A stretch of 64,000 bases of DNA. Source: Mauremys mutica. Taxonomy: Eukaryota; Chordata; Testudines; Geoemydidae. The stretch covers positions 7,905,053 through 7,969,052 of the forward strand of contig NC_059079.1 in assembly GCF_020497125.1 (NCBI RefSeq), given 5' to 3'. The first letter of the stretch is position 1, and each line of letters starts with the position of its first letter. The position numbers were made by a program, and so were the translations under genes. Below are positions 11,421-22,480 of the stretch, one piece after another. The notes beneath the pieces were generated by a model, which made no database searches, had not been told where the DNA came from, and was given only the letters and a program-made list of their open reading frames with translations.

Positions 11421-12935
11421 ACCTCCTGCCTGTAGTGGGCTCATAGAATACAGACTTTTCTTCCCTGGAGCTGCCCAAAGTTACACAGTGAGTGGCAGAA
11501 TCAGGAACTAAAACCACTGAACCAAGGGCCTCACTTGCAAAGTTCAAATTCAGATCTGAGGTTCTACAACTATCAGTGATATTTTCCTCACAGGATATGG
11601 TTTGTTCTTTTACAGAAGCAGAGAGACAGCCACAAAGTTTGGATCTAGCTCCCAAAACATTGGCAAGTCTCTGCCCTATAGGGGTCATCAAGAGGGCTGG
11701 TAGTTAGGGTGCTCACATGTGTACATGACAAGAAGATTGGGCTCATCAGGAGCCATTATAATATTGTAGGGCCATTCATTTCATGAATGTACTTTAGAAC
11801 ACACCACATGGGAGCATTCCAAAATGTGGGGGAGGGCGCTCTGGCAGAGTGTTTTTCAAAAGATTACTAAATCTTTAAAAGGTTTTATGCCAGGCAACTT
11901 TCCGGTATTACTAGCACATAACGAAAACAACAACTACCCTTTTGAACTCAATCACTAGGCAATTAAAAAATCCAACCAGTAACAATGAGCAGGCAACTAG
12001 ACACACAGTGAGAGTCTGTATTTCATATTTGAAAACCCCAAATTAGATTTGAAAGGCCACTTTCAGCCCGGAGTTAAGGCCAGATTTACCCTCTGCATTG
12101 CGGAGATTTGATGAATCTCTTCTGTAACCTGATGAGGCTGATTATTTATGATATGTGAGTGACACAAGACCATTGCCCAAAAGGCAAAAGAATAAGGAGC
12201 TGTCTCGACCCCAAATGACAAGATTTTCCATAAAGAATTCTGACAAACTTTCTTGATTTAATTTTCTACTATCCCACTTCTGTTTAGGAAATCAAATCAA
12301 AACCTAAATAACTAATAAGGATTAGTAAGAAAAAGAGGGGAAAATACATCTATAAACAAGTCATTTATTTTAAAACTTAAGTGCTGCTGAAATTCCCAGT
12401 CAGAAAAAGAAAATGATTTTTAAGGGTGGCATGGGAGGTATTTTGGAAAACGGGTGTAATTTAAAACAGAATATGATTTTTTGATGAGACTGCCAAAGCA
12501 AAATGCCCTTGGATAAATATGTATATATATATGTTAATTTACATAGAGAGAGAGCTGTCAGGCGAGTCACCAGCAGAGAGAAGGACAACAATTCATTGGG
12601 TAACAACCCCCTTGTTAAGAAAATGGCAGCAAGAAGCAGGATCAAGGGGTTTCAGTTTCCTAGCACAAGACAAAGCCTCTGTGCAGCTTTCTTAAAAACA
12701 CAGCACACATTTTCTATGTTTTTTAATTTGCCTTTTATGCTTTTTCATTTGCCAACAATTTTTAGGGCCCAGCTAAGAATTATTTAGGAAGGCACCAATG
12801 TGATGGAAACATGTGTAGTCAACAGAAACACGACTTAACACTTTAGAATAATATTTCACACTTATCCAGGACCAGAGTTACAACTCTGGATCCAGAATCC
12901 AAGTGATCACCTCAAAGTTTCAGCACCATTAAGAT
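11421..12935. other. Intronic stretch with a weak MIR trace
   Basis: Around 11460-11515, CCCAAAGTTACACAGTGAGT and TGGCAGAATCAGGAACTAAAA resemble the MIR core in reverse orientation. The rest is AT-rich and unassigned, with a short (TA)n run at about 12520-12532. Confidence 0.4.
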
Positions 12936-13400
12936 CATAACATAAGAACGGCCGTACTGGGTCAGACCAAAGGTCCATCCAGCCCAGTATCCTGTCTACT
13001 GACAGTGGCCAATGCCAGGTGTTCCAGAAGGAGTGAACCTAACAGCTAATGATCAAGTGATCTCTCCTGCCATCCATCTTCACCCTCTGACAAACAGATG
13101 CTAGGGACACCCATCCTGGCTAATAGCCATTAATGGACTTAACTTCCATGAATTTATCTAGTTCTCTTTTAAGCCCTGTTATAGTCTTGGCCTCCACAAC
13201 CTCCTCAGGAAAGGAATTCCACAGGTTGACTGTGCGCTGTGTGAAGAAGAACTTCCTTTTATTTGTTTTAAACCTGCTGCCTATTAATTTCATTTGGTGA
13301 CCCCTCGTTCTTGCATTATGAGAACAAGTAAATAACTTTTCCTTATTCACTTTCTCAACAACACTCATGGTTTTATATACCTCTATCATATCCCCCCTTA
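12936..13400 (-). pseudogene. CR1 LINE 3' end, part 1 (split by a MITE)
   Basis: From CATAAGAACGGCCGTACTGG to the end at 13400 this is CR1 in reverse: 3' UTR on the left, then the C-terminal part of ORF2. The minus-strand frame at 13120-13389 reads [20 protein letters not shown] and later [20 protein letters not shown], the conserved CR1 RT C-terminus. The frame is interrupted at 13400 by the MITE at 13401 and resumes at 13697. 5'-truncated and dead. Confidence 0.93.
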
Positions 13401-13696
13401 GGCCTGGTCTACACTAGGGTGGGGGGTCGAACTAAGGTACACGACTTCAGCTACGCGAATAGCGTAGCCGAAGTCGAACTACCTTAGTTCGAATTTCTTA
13501 CCTGTCCAGACGCCGCGGGATCGAAGTCCGCGGCTCCCCCGTCGACTCCGCCACCGCTGTTCACGGTGGTGGAGTTCCGGAGTCGACGGGAGCGCATTCG
13601 GAGTTCGAACTATCGTGTCTAGATTAGACGTGATAGTTCAAACTCCGAGAAGTCGAACGCTACGCGTCGACCCGGCAGGTAAGTATAGACCTACCC
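13401..13696. mobile_element. Harbinger-type palindromic MITE, TTA/TCA target site
   Basis: The 296-bp element starts GGCCTGGTCTACAC and ends GTATAGACCTACCC, imperfect inverted ends. It sits between TTA (13398-13400) and TCA (13697-13699) within a CR1 whose uninterrupted form (44845 region) has one TTA at this place, so the junctions are secure. The inside contains a long palindrome centred on GCTACGCGAATAGCGTAGC and a second one near 13590-13650, with many CpGs. The 3-bp target site suggests PIF/Harbinger; a TA target (Tc1/mariner) is not excluded. No transposase. Confidence 0.85.
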
Positions 13697-13765
13697 TCAG
13701 TCTACTCTTTTCCAAGCTGAAAAGTCCTAGCCTCTTTAATTCATTCATTCAACTCATTCAAGTGC
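13697..13765 (-). pseudogene. CR1 LINE 3' end, part 2
   Basis: TCTACTCTTTTCCAAGCTGA and AGTCCTAGCCTCTTTAAT continue the CR1 ORF2 C-terminal region interrupted at 13400. The element truncates here at its 5' side. Confidence 0.9.
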
Positions 13766-14586
13766 AGTGGTTCAGCCACCTATATTCTGAGGAGCTGAAA
13801 GTATTCTTCAGTTTTCTTAAGTGACTGGTGATTTTGGGTTGCCTGGATTTCTGTATGCCCATTTTGATATCTACTCCAACATCTTTACAGAAAGTGCTGA
13901 GCATCCACCCTCTGAAAATCAAGCTATTTAGGATGTCTCAAGTTGAGCACCCAAAAAATCAAGAGACGCTCTCATTCTTACAACACCCTTCTGAGGTAGG
14001 TAGAGGCACTACAGACAAAGACCATGTCTAAGGTAACAACAAGTCAGGCACACAACTCACTCCCATTTTCTGTTAACATCCTCTAGATCCTACATCCTAT
14101 GCATGTGTGCAGTTGGAATGAAAGCTTGTAGTATGAGTTACTCATTGTCCATTTGACAAGATTCGCTAACTTGTCCAGTATGAAGATTTCGGAGATCAGT
14201 TTTGGCTTTCATTGCCAATAAAACGCGCCCTGGACGTTAACAGACTCCATCTTTTCATACACAAAAATGAATCAGATCTTTTACAAAATTAAAATATCAC
14301 CTCAAGTTTTGAAGAAATGAGATCTTTAAAAAAATAGCAATTTCTCCCATTCTCCCCCATATTTTTTGTTAAGCTTAAAAGTTTTACTGCTTTTCTAACA
14401 ATAAACCACAAAAGCAGCACTGAATTCTGAAATGGTGATGGCAGGACCCTGGGAGCATGGACACCACCACAAACATAACCAGTGTGTGAGTGGTTTAATA
14501 CTTTCAATGGGACTCATGGCATACTGATTACACCATACAAATCATGCAGTTTCCTTAATCAGCTCCTTGTTGTGGTTTGACTATTA
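13766..14586. other. Intronic stretch; possible old repeat at 13860-13970
   Basis: GTGCTGAGCATCCACCCTCTGAAAATCAAG resembles the GCTCAGCACCCCTGGAAATCAG word at 30750-30775, so both may belong to one old interspersed family. Otherwise unassigned. A frame of 72 codons at 14289-14507 is not supported. Confidence 0.35.
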
Positions 14587-14754
14587 ATCATAGAAATGTA
14601 GGGCTAGAAGGGCCCTTGAGCAGCACTGAGGCAGGACCAAGTAAACCTAAGACCATCCCTCACAGGTGTTTGTCCAACCTGCTCTTAAAAACCTCAGTTG
14701 ACATGGAATCCACAACCTCCTTTGGAAGCCTGTTCTAGTGCTTAACTACTATTA
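14587..14754 (-). repeat. CR1 LINE, part 1 (second subfamily, split by a MITE)
   Basis: ATCATAGAAATGTAGGGCTA, GAAGGGCCCTTGAGCAG and TGACATGGAATCCACAACCT are CR1 3' end sequence in reverse. This subfamily differs from the 12936 copy. The element is cut at 14754 by a MITE. Confidence 0.88.
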
Positions 14755-14999
14755 GGCCTGGTCTACACTGGATAATGTAGCTGAAGTTGACATACTTAGA
14801 TCGCGGTGTCTTCACTGTGGTAAGTCGATGGCTGACGCTCCCCCGTCAACTCTGCCTGTGCCTCTTGCCCTGGTGAAGTACCAGAGTTGACGAGAGAGCG
14901 CTTGGCAATTGATTTATCGTATCTAGACTAAACACGATAAATCGATCCCCACTGGATCGATCGCTGCCCATTGATCCATCCAGTAATGTAGACAAGCCC
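14755..14999. mobile_element. Harbinger-type MITE, second copy
   Basis: The 245-bp element starts GGCCTGGTCTACACTGG and ends GTAGACAAGCCC. It is bordered by TTA on the left (14752-14754) and TAA on the right (15000-15002). Internal inverted segments include ATTTATCGTATCTAGACTAA pairing with ACACGATAAATCGAT. It shares termini with the 13401 element but little interior sequence, so it is a relative, not a copy of the same subfamily. Confidence 0.8.
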
Positions 15000-15460
15000 T
15001 AAGAGTGATAAAGCTTTTCCTAATATCTAACCTAAATCCCCCTTGCTGCAGATTAAGCCCATTACTTGTTATCCCATCTTCACTGGAAATGGAGAACAAC
15101 TGATCTTTTAACAGCCTTTAACAGACCTAAGATCAGGTCCCCTTTCAGTCCTCTTTTCTCCAAACTAAACATGCCCAGTTTTCTAACCTTTCCTCATAGG
15201 CCACAATTTCTAAACCCTTTATCATTTTTGTTGCTCTCCTCTGGAGTCTCTCCAATTTGTCCACATCTTGCTTAGCGTGTGGTGCCCAGAATTGGACAAA
15301 GTACTCCAGCTGAGGCCTCACCAGCGGGACAATTATGCCCTGTGTCATATGACCCAAGGTTGACATGAGCCCTTTTCACCACTGCATCACATTGTTGACT
15401 CATATTCAATTTGTGATTTACTATAGCCCTCACATTCCAGCAGCCCTACTGCTTAACAAG
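15000..15460 (-). pseudogene. CR1 LINE, part 2, ORF2 C-terminal relic
   Basis: Continues the CR1 of 14587. The minus frame at 15145-15366 encodes VRPQLEYFVQFWAP, then DVDKLERLQRRATKMIKGLE and ERLENWACLVWRKED, the CR1 ORF2 region just after the RT palm/thumb. It is partly open but lacks the catalytic motifs. Confidence 0.92.
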
Positions 15461-15474
15461 AATACCTATTTCTT

Positions 15475-15700
15475 ACATAGTATTTTTTCTAATCAGTAGA
15501 TCTCAAAGCACTTCACAATCTTTAATGTGGTTATCCCCGGACACCCTTGTGAGGTTGGGAAGTATTAATATCTCCATTTTACTGATGGGGAACTGAGAGG
15601 CTACCTGAATTGCTCAAGGTCACACAGGAAGTTTGTGACAGAACAGGGAACTGAATCCAGGTCTACACGAGGCTAGTAACCTAGCCACTGGGCCCTCCTT
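15475..15700 (-). repeat. MIR SINE relic
   Basis: CTCCATTTTACTGATGGGGA, AACTGAGAGGCTACCTGAATT and CTCAAGGTCACACAGGAAGT are the reverse complement of the MIR core. The right end, AACCTAGCCACTGGGCCCTC, matches the tRNA-related head. An ancient amniote repeat. Confidence 0.85.
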
Positions 15701-16514
15701 CCTTTGTGTCTACCTGGCTGGGTGTCTGACTTATTTCAGTTGCATGCTCCACAGCTCACAATTGCCTGTTTCTCCAACATGAAGCCATTGCAGCCAGAAG
15801 TTGATAATCACACTCCCACGGAAGTCAACTGGAGTTTTGCTATGGACTCTAATGGAAGTTGGTTCGGAGCCTAAATTCTCCAATAGTACTGAACAACGCA
15901 GACATTTTTTGCAATAAATTTTCCATTTTTGTCAAAAAGTTTGTTTTTTGTAAAATGAACACAATCTTTCAACAAAGCCTCCAAAAATGTTACCAAAAAA
16001 AACCCCTAGTTTTCTTTCATATTTTTCATGGAAACGTAAAGCAAATTATTCAACCAGCTCTGGAAAGGATACAAGTATCACAGGAACAGATCCTCTGCTG
16101 CTGCAAACTGACACAGCCCCAGTGTAATCCACAGTCACATGCCTAGTACAAAATATTTCACGTGTCAAATGGTATTTCCTTGGTACCACTATATTAGACA
16201 TGAGAAACTGCTTGAAATGTCCCTGCCACTGTAAATGTGCAGCAGAAGTCTGAGGCTGCAGGCTCTGTACTCCGTTGTGCCTTTGTGGGAAGAACAATAG
16301 GATCTATTGTCTGTGGACTGATAATTAGTAATGGAAATGTTTCAACCAAGGCTCCTTGTGAAAAGTACCCTTTTCTGGTCCATGAATGAGTTAAGAGCAT
16401 CTCTGATCAGATAGTGGGATTCTTCAAATCCTAACGTTAAAGAAAATGACTGGCAAAGTAGAAGGACATGTTTCTTAGTAAGAAAATGTGTGGATAGGGC
16501 AGGCACCACACTTG
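15701..16514. other. Intronic stretch with an A/T-palindromic repeat near 15890-16065
   Basis: AAATTTTCCATTTTTGTCAA, AAAGTTTGTTTTTTGTAAAATG and the terminal ATTCAACCAGCTCTGG resemble a turtle MITE rich in TTTTCGA/TCGAAAA words. A related segment ends GTTGACCAGCTCTACAG at 37600-37618. Boundaries uncertain. Confidence 0.4.
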
Positions 16515-16590
16515 ACTGGCTGCGGGGGGTGGACTAGATGCTCTAACAGATCATTCCCAGATCTATTGTTTCTGAGTCTACGGTAATGAG
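16515..16590 (+). repeat. CR1/SINE tail fragment
   Basis: GGGGGTGGACTAGATGCTCT, CAGATCATTCCCAGATCTATTG and TTTCTGAGTCTA form a diverged CR1-type 3' tail. Too short to say whether it came from the LINE or a SINE sharing its tail. Confidence 0.6.
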
Positions 16591-16699
16591 AAACACAATT
16601 ACTTGCAGTTCACAAACACACCCTATAGTTTTGTTGCTGTGACTGTGGCTCTGCTGGGACCTGGTGTAAGTTGCTGTGCACCCTCAATTGCCATTGACT

Positions 16700-17031
16700 T
16701 AAGAACATAAGAATGGCCATACTGGGTCAGACCAAAGGTCCATCTAGACCAGTATCCTGTCTTCAAACAGTGACTAGTGCCAGATGCCCCAGAGGGAATG
16801 AACAGAACAGGGAATCATCAAGTGATCCATCCCCTGTCACCCATTCCCAGATTCTGGCAAACAGAGGCTAGGGACACCATCCCTGCCCATCTTCGCTAAT
16901 AGCCACTGATGGACCTATTCTCCATGAATTAATCTAGTTCTTTTTTGAATCCTGTTATAGTCTTGGCCGTCAGTACATCCTCTGGCAAGGAGTTCCATGG
17001 ATTGACTGTGCCTTGTGTGAAAAGGAGTTAA
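16700..17031 (-). repeat. CR1 LINE 3' end
   Basis: TTAAGAACATAAGAATGGCC to GACTGTGCCTTGTGTGAAAA is CR1 3' UTR plus the last ORF2 codons, in reverse. It ends abruptly after AAAAGGAGTTAA. The frame is broken. Confidence 0.92.
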
Positions 17032-18080
17032 AGCTCTCAACACTTTGTGGAAGGTGGTCAGTAACTCAAAGCATTGGGTCCTATAGATGTATTCCAAACC
17101 ATTAGCAGGCATTTGATCAGAAACAGGCAACATGTTTTATTTAAGGATTAGTCAGAGAGCAAGTATTCACTCCTACTTCTGGTGACGTGAGATGTGAAAC
17201 ATCTATAGTTATTGCACTTGACTTTCCTAATAAATACATTCTTATTCTGTGTAAAAAAAATCCAGCTATTCTAGCTTTCTGTAAGTGATGCTGGACCATC
17301 CTTCCTCTCTATCTACTACAAATGCTTATAGACAATAAAAAGGCTCAGGAAAAGTGGAACATAGAGATGGTGGAGGGCACAAAAGGAGAGATCAAATGGG
17401 TCACCTTCACAACACACCATATAATCGGAGAATCCCCATGGTTAGTTCTGGCCTCAGTGTACTTTGGATCAGGCACCTACTCGCCTACAAAGCAGAAGGA
17501 TTATCCTTTTGTTGACATTTTACTCTCGGGCCTGATAAAAGCCACATTTTAGACCTACTGCACCCTGGCAAATAAATAAATAAATCAGAAAAAGAACAAC
17601 ATTTTCTTCCCTGTTCAAACTTCAGTGAATTTAGTGACTTAATTTCTGGCCCAAATTTTAGGCTGCATGCATGGCAAACATTATTTGGAGAGCTCCATTT
17701 TGGATACACGTTTACTCTTGTTGTATGGCTTCATGATTTTTACTCATTTCCATAGCTCTTCTAAAAACATCACCTTGTTCCTCAAACACCATTCAAGAAA
17801 ACGGGCTATTCCCTATTTAATATCTGAAAAAGGAACAGAATGACAGAGAGATTTGTATTTCTTTCTAACACCAAATTATAAATTCAACGACGCAGGAAAC
17901 TGTACAACTATCAGCCTCGCAAGCTTTACTTCGGATGGACTCAGGGACTCAATAAGTCTGAGCAGCACAGCAATTAAAATTACAAACATCTCTCCCGTCT
18001 CATGTAGTTTGGATAGTCCCTTCTAAAGGAACTGGGAATCAAGTTCATCAAAATGCACGTCTGGGACTTCTTACCCCATG
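17032..18080. other. Intronic stretch with no recognised feature
   Basis: No repeat family or exon recognised. Short open frames only. Confidence 0.45.
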
Positions 18081-18088
18081 GTTTAAGT

Positions 18089-18440
18089 CAGGGGTCCTCA
18101 AACTTTTCCATACTCTGATCCCATATTACAACAGAAAAAAAAATGTTGGGGTACCCGTCCCGTAGTTTCAGGAGCCTCCTCCCATTTAGTCATAAAAAGG
18201 GAAGGTGGTTCCTGTGGATAGCTGCACACAGGAAGCCATTTGCAGCTGACAACAACTTGATTGAACCTAAGCACTTGTGAACAATAGGATGCTGTTAATT
18301 TTGTACACCACCAGATGGTGATCTTTAATATACACTAACTACACATACATATATACAGACACTGCTTTTGAAATATAATTCTCATAACAGTTGTGATCCT
18401 CCCTCAGATCCGTTTGTGACCCTTAGATTGAGAGCCTATG
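18089..18440. mobile_element. Probable hAT MITE, CAGGGGTCCTCAAAC terminus
   Basis: It starts CAGGGGTCCTCAAACTTTTC, a typical hAT end, and appears to finish at CCCTTAGATTGAGAGCCTATG. The candidate duplications GTTTAAGT and GTTAGCTA match poorly, so the right boundary is approximate. Confidence 0.6.
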
Positions 18441-18584
18441 GTTAGCTAGAGCAAATTCCAAAACCAAAAAGGCTGATAAGTAACAACAACTCAGTCATCT
18501 AGTAATACTTACCTCTTCTCAGGCTTCATCCTGCAAGGTGCTGAGCGTTGGGGATTGAAATACGAAACGATGGAACCGTTAGAG

Positions 18585-18720
18585 CAGGGATTCTCAACCT
18601 TTTTCATACAAGGATCATGCTGGAGCTTCCCTCTCATTGAGCTGGGACTCTCTTCCCATTTCCCCAATATGAGAAGGGCAGGATGACCTGTGTTCATGAC
18701 ACCCCTGGTTGAGAATCATG
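18585..18720. mobile_element. Short hAT MITE
   Basis: The 136-bp element begins CAGGGATTCTCAACCTTTTT and ends CCTGGTTGAGAATCATG. The flanks CGTTAGAG (18577-18584) and CTTTAGAA (18721-18728) agree at six of eight positions. Same terminus class as the 7329 element but with a much shorter interior. Confidence 0.75.
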
Positions 18721-18884
18721 CTTTAGAAAGTTGTGTTCTCCTGAGCTACCTAGCCCAGTTTTGCAGACTTACCACAAGAAAAGCAAATCATCTGAGTAAG
18801 CTTGTGATAAACATCCAAACATTTGGATGCTTATCCCACCTGAACCTCTAACCCTTCTAAGGTTTACCCCTCATTTCCAACAAT

Positions 18885-19007
18885 GGGCCAGACTCACGGG
18901 TTTTCTGAACTGTTCTTTGCCACTCCATTGATGTTTAACTGGCTTATGGCTGCTCTGTGTTGATGGAGTCTCATCAGTCAGCTAGAACATATTGGTAAAT
19001 TTGGCCC
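18885..19007. mobile_element. Possible GGGCCAGA-type hairpin MITE, diverged
   Basis: GGGCCAGACTCACGG on the left and AAATTTGGCCC on the right form short inverted ends like those at 32632 and 50867. The interior pairing is weak. Confidence 0.4.
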
Positions 19008-20564
19008 ACTATCTCACATATTTGCTATTATATATTACTGAAATGGATGTGCTCAGATGTGAAAATATTGTCCATGTCTTTTATTTGGTAAAGAATGTAT
19101 AGGCAAATTATGGGGAGCTATAGGCAATTTATGGGAAAATTGCAGTGAGTAGTTATAATGAAACTTGGTGGGGGGGAAGGGGAAGCTTTCCACAATAACA
19201 AGAAAATACCACCTCTGAGCTTTGAAATCTCTCAAAACTTGTTTCAACTAAGCAAACCTGAAAGAATGAATGAAAAATCACTGGTAAGAAAGTTACTAAC
19301 TGGATGTATTTATTGACCAGTGGTTTGTCAGTTAGAGTGTAAAACATTATCAAGGGAAAACCTGAGCATTTGCTTGTTTTTCTCTAAATAACCTTAAAAC
19401 CCATGTCCAGAGCTGATAAAACTTTGCCAAAGGAGAAAAAAAACAAACATATGTGTTGTATTTGTACTTTTTGTCATTCATTCCTATCAATAACTTCTAG
19501 TACTTGGAATTTATGCGCAGTATTTAATAAGAGTCAGTGTGACTGTGGAAGGTATCTCGGTAAGATATGTGTCAAAAAGTGATCATGTTATATAGTATGA
19601 TGGATTAATATGAAGAAACAGCTTGAAGGCAAGGTATTCATCCTTTCTTCATGACAACACTAATACATTTGTTTCAGTCCTGAAATTAATTTTCTAATAG
19701 TAAGAAAGGTCAGAATGAACATGGGGAATATGAGCCTTTTTGTCATCTTTAACAAATTAGCCAAAACAGGCCTGTCAGATCAAAAGGGATAACACGTTGA
19801 GTAATAAATATTAGTACCGATTAACTGGTCAAAGTCAATTATTTTCAGGAACTAATATATCCAGAAGGTATGGTTCCACTGTTTTTATTTTTACTTCATT
19901 TTATTTCTCCCTATCCTATTTGCTGCTCGGCTTTTTCAGAACTGGGCCCACTAGGCGTTTTCTCAGAACGACATCTATTAGATGGAATGTGACTGAACAT
20001 ACTATATCTCTAAGACAGCTCTAAGACAGTCTTCAGATGGAAAATTTATTTTGACTGTTAGACAATGTCTCCAGAAAAAGAGACAAAAACCCACAGTAGT
20101 TTATATTACACGGTTAGGTTTACGCCCCAATTCAGGAAAGGATGATGAGGGACGCTTTCCTGAATTGAAGCTTTGGAACACAAGCAATGGTCACGTAATT
20201 AAATGGAGGACTGGGAATGCTTTGCAATGCACACAATAAATGACATGGACATCCATGCTTTTGTAGATTGGTGGAATCATGTCTGGGTTTCCTCCAAAAG
20301 GCTGAGGAGCTACTCTGCAGCAGGGTACAATAGCATTGTTGTGAATTAACATCCAGTTTCAGAATCTTATCCTTTAAACCATGATAGAACAAAATCATTA
20401 TCATCGCTGGATTTAAATAGGTTTGACTGGAAATAGCAGCTTCTAAGTGACTTTGCGTCTGTGAGCTGACCTGCCCTTCTGGGCACTGCTGGTATTTTCT
20501 ACCTCTGGGTGTCTGAAGCCTGGTTTCTGACAGTTTGGGCTATAGGAACCAGAAAAGTGAATCC
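19008..20564. other. Intronic stretch with no recognised feature
   Basis: AT-rich intron. No repeat family, exon or RNA gene recognised. Confidence 0.45.
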
Positions 20565-20640
20565 AGGGATTATAATCCATTATGACCTTTGTCATTCATC
20601 ACAGGGATTATAATCCATTGTGACCTTTGTCATTCATCAC
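20565..20640. repeat. 38-bp tandem duplication (two units, one mismatch)
   Basis: Two adjacent 38-bp units (20565-20602 and 20603-20640) differ at a single base (ATTATGACC versus ATTGTGACC). Each unit holds the perfect palindrome GGATTATAATCC, which is two opposed TAATCC homeodomain sites, and TGACCTTTG, whose complement CAAAGGTCA contains the AAAGGTCA extended nuclear-receptor half-site. The near identity suggests a recent duplication. The regulatory reading is inference. Confidence 0.9.
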
Positions 20641-21414
20641 AGGGCATAGCAGATGTTACAGGGTCCTCTCTTTTGTAGTCCCTCCCAGTCTTTCTAAAAG
20701 AAAAACAAAATTCTCCCCCCTCTTATCTGGAAAAGTTTAAATGCCATGCAAAAGGGGGACCCACACAACTCAGAACATGGATTTTTTTCTTCTTACTTCC
20801 ACAAAGACTTAAAATGCCTGTGTGAGCGAGTCCCAAACTTGTTGAGGAAAGGCTGGTAAGTCTTGTGAGCAAAGCAGCTTTAGAAAAGCTATCATAGTAT
20901 TATATGACTTTAAATACAGCTTTCAGGGGTAGTAGGACTGGAAACCTACAAGTGAAAAATCTCTCTAGTCTACCACAGGTTCAAAGCCAGCCCAGATCTG
21001 TAGTGACTGGAAGTTGTCATCATATATAGCTGGGTCTCTGTGTGAAATGAGTTCTGGTTTTAATATGAAGGACAAGTACCGGTATCTACATCACTAAAAC
21101 ACCACCCTCCTCTCCTGTGCATTGGAAGTCTCATCTGAAAAGGCCAAAGGAATTATGAAATCCCCTTTTAATGTTATAGATGAACCCTTTGGGTCAAGTG
21201 AGGCATATTGGCAGGGAATATTTGAAGTGCTTTGCCTACTCAGTACCTGTTCTGTGCATCAAAAGATGATTTCAACCCTCTTTTATCAGCACCGAGTTTT
21301 GTAAAAAATGAGCTATTGCAATAAAACTTTATAGTTTGCAAAAGTATAATCCATTTAAATATCCGCTTCTTTCAACCTCAAAAAGATTGCTAAGTATTTG
21401 AACTTTTCAGCAAC
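20641..21414. other. Intronic stretch with no recognised feature
   Basis: No exon or repeat recognised. Confidence 0.45.
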
Positions 21415-21422
21415 CTTTAAAA

Positions 21423-21750
21423 CAGTGGTTCTCAAACTAGGGTCGCTGCTTGTGTAGGGAAAGCCCCTGGCAGGCCAGGCTGTTTACTTGCCTCGTCTGC
21501 AGGTCCAGCCGATCGCAGCTCCCACTGGCCGCGGTTAGCCGCTGCAGGCCAATGGGGGCTGCTGGAAGCGGCAGCCAGTAAGTCCCTTGGCCTGCACCGC
21601 TTCCAGCAGCTCCCATTGGCCTGGAACAGCGATCCGTGGCCAGTGGGAGCCGCGATTGGCTGGACTTGTGGACGGGGCAGGTAAACAAACCGTCCCAGCC
21701 CGTCAGGGGCTTTCCCTGCACAAGCGGCGACCCCAGTTTGAGAAACGCTG
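21423..21750. mobile_element. hAT MITE with exact 8-bp TSD CTTTAAAA
   Basis: The 328-bp element begins CAGTGGTTCTCAAACTAGGG and ends CCCCAGTTTGAGAAACGCTG. Identical CTTTAAAA copies lie at 21415-21422 and 21751-21758. The GC-rich interior is itself an imperfect long palindrome (GGAAAGCCCCTGGCAGG near the left, GTCAGGGGCTTTCCC near the right, and CTGCAGGCCAATGGGGGC paired with CAGCTCCCATTGGCCTGG). The frames of 64-94 codons inside are artefacts of this structure. Confidence 0.93.
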
Positions 21751-21758
21751 CTTTAAAA

Positions 21759-22317
21759 GGAGCTCACGTGACCGTGGCTGATGCTTGATGCTATGGGAAA
21801 AAGTTAAGAAAACTCCCATAATGCTCTGACAGCTGGGTAATGCAGCAGGCGCGGTGGTGGTGAGGGCTGACTTCTGAAACCTGCTGCTGTCACTTGATGG
21901 CATGAAAACTGATTATCCTGGTCTCTGTCTGCACAATTACAGGCATTTTTACTGGCTAAATACATTTGCCAGCTAAATGCTGCTTTTCAGTCCACGCTTT
22001 GACTTAGTTATTGCCAGGTGCATACGAGGCCTTAACATGGTGGCTTACCCTGTCTGTGGCTCAGTTTCCCACACTGAAACCTGGGGATATCACCACTTAC
22101 CCATCTCATAGTGGCCTGAGAGGATTCATTCATTAGGGTCTCTAAAGCTGTTGAGATCCTGGGATGTAATACGTTGTAGCAAGGCACAACGTTGGGTTTT
22201 ATTAGGTCATCTTTATTATACTTGAAGGCCAGTACCACTAGTATATTCTCAAGTGATTCATCATGGCCATGGTGGAGTGAGCCTAGATCCCTGGGAAAGG
22301 GCTCCTGGTATGGAAAA
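21759..22317. other. Intronic stretch with no firm feature
   Basis: Unassigned. AAAAGGTTGAAAACCAC at 22315-22331 looks like an hAT end, but no partner was found. Confidence 0.4.
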
Positions 22318-22480
22318 GGTTGAAAACCACAAGCTAGTCTAGTTTTAAGTAATTTAAGAGACGAGGATTCTATTTTTTGCTTGGAAGAATATTCCAGTCT
22401 AATAGATCTCACTGCTAGGGAAGTTTTCCAATTCAATTCTTCCCATTAACTCCTAATTATAAACCCTTGGCCAACCCTAA
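22318..22480 (-). repeat. CR1 LINE fragment, old
   Basis: GCTAGTCTAGTTTTAAGTAA, GGAAGAATATTCCAGTCTAA and TAGATCTCACTGCTAGGGAA match CR1 in reverse. A similar stretch is seen at 53560-53690. Confidence 0.7.
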
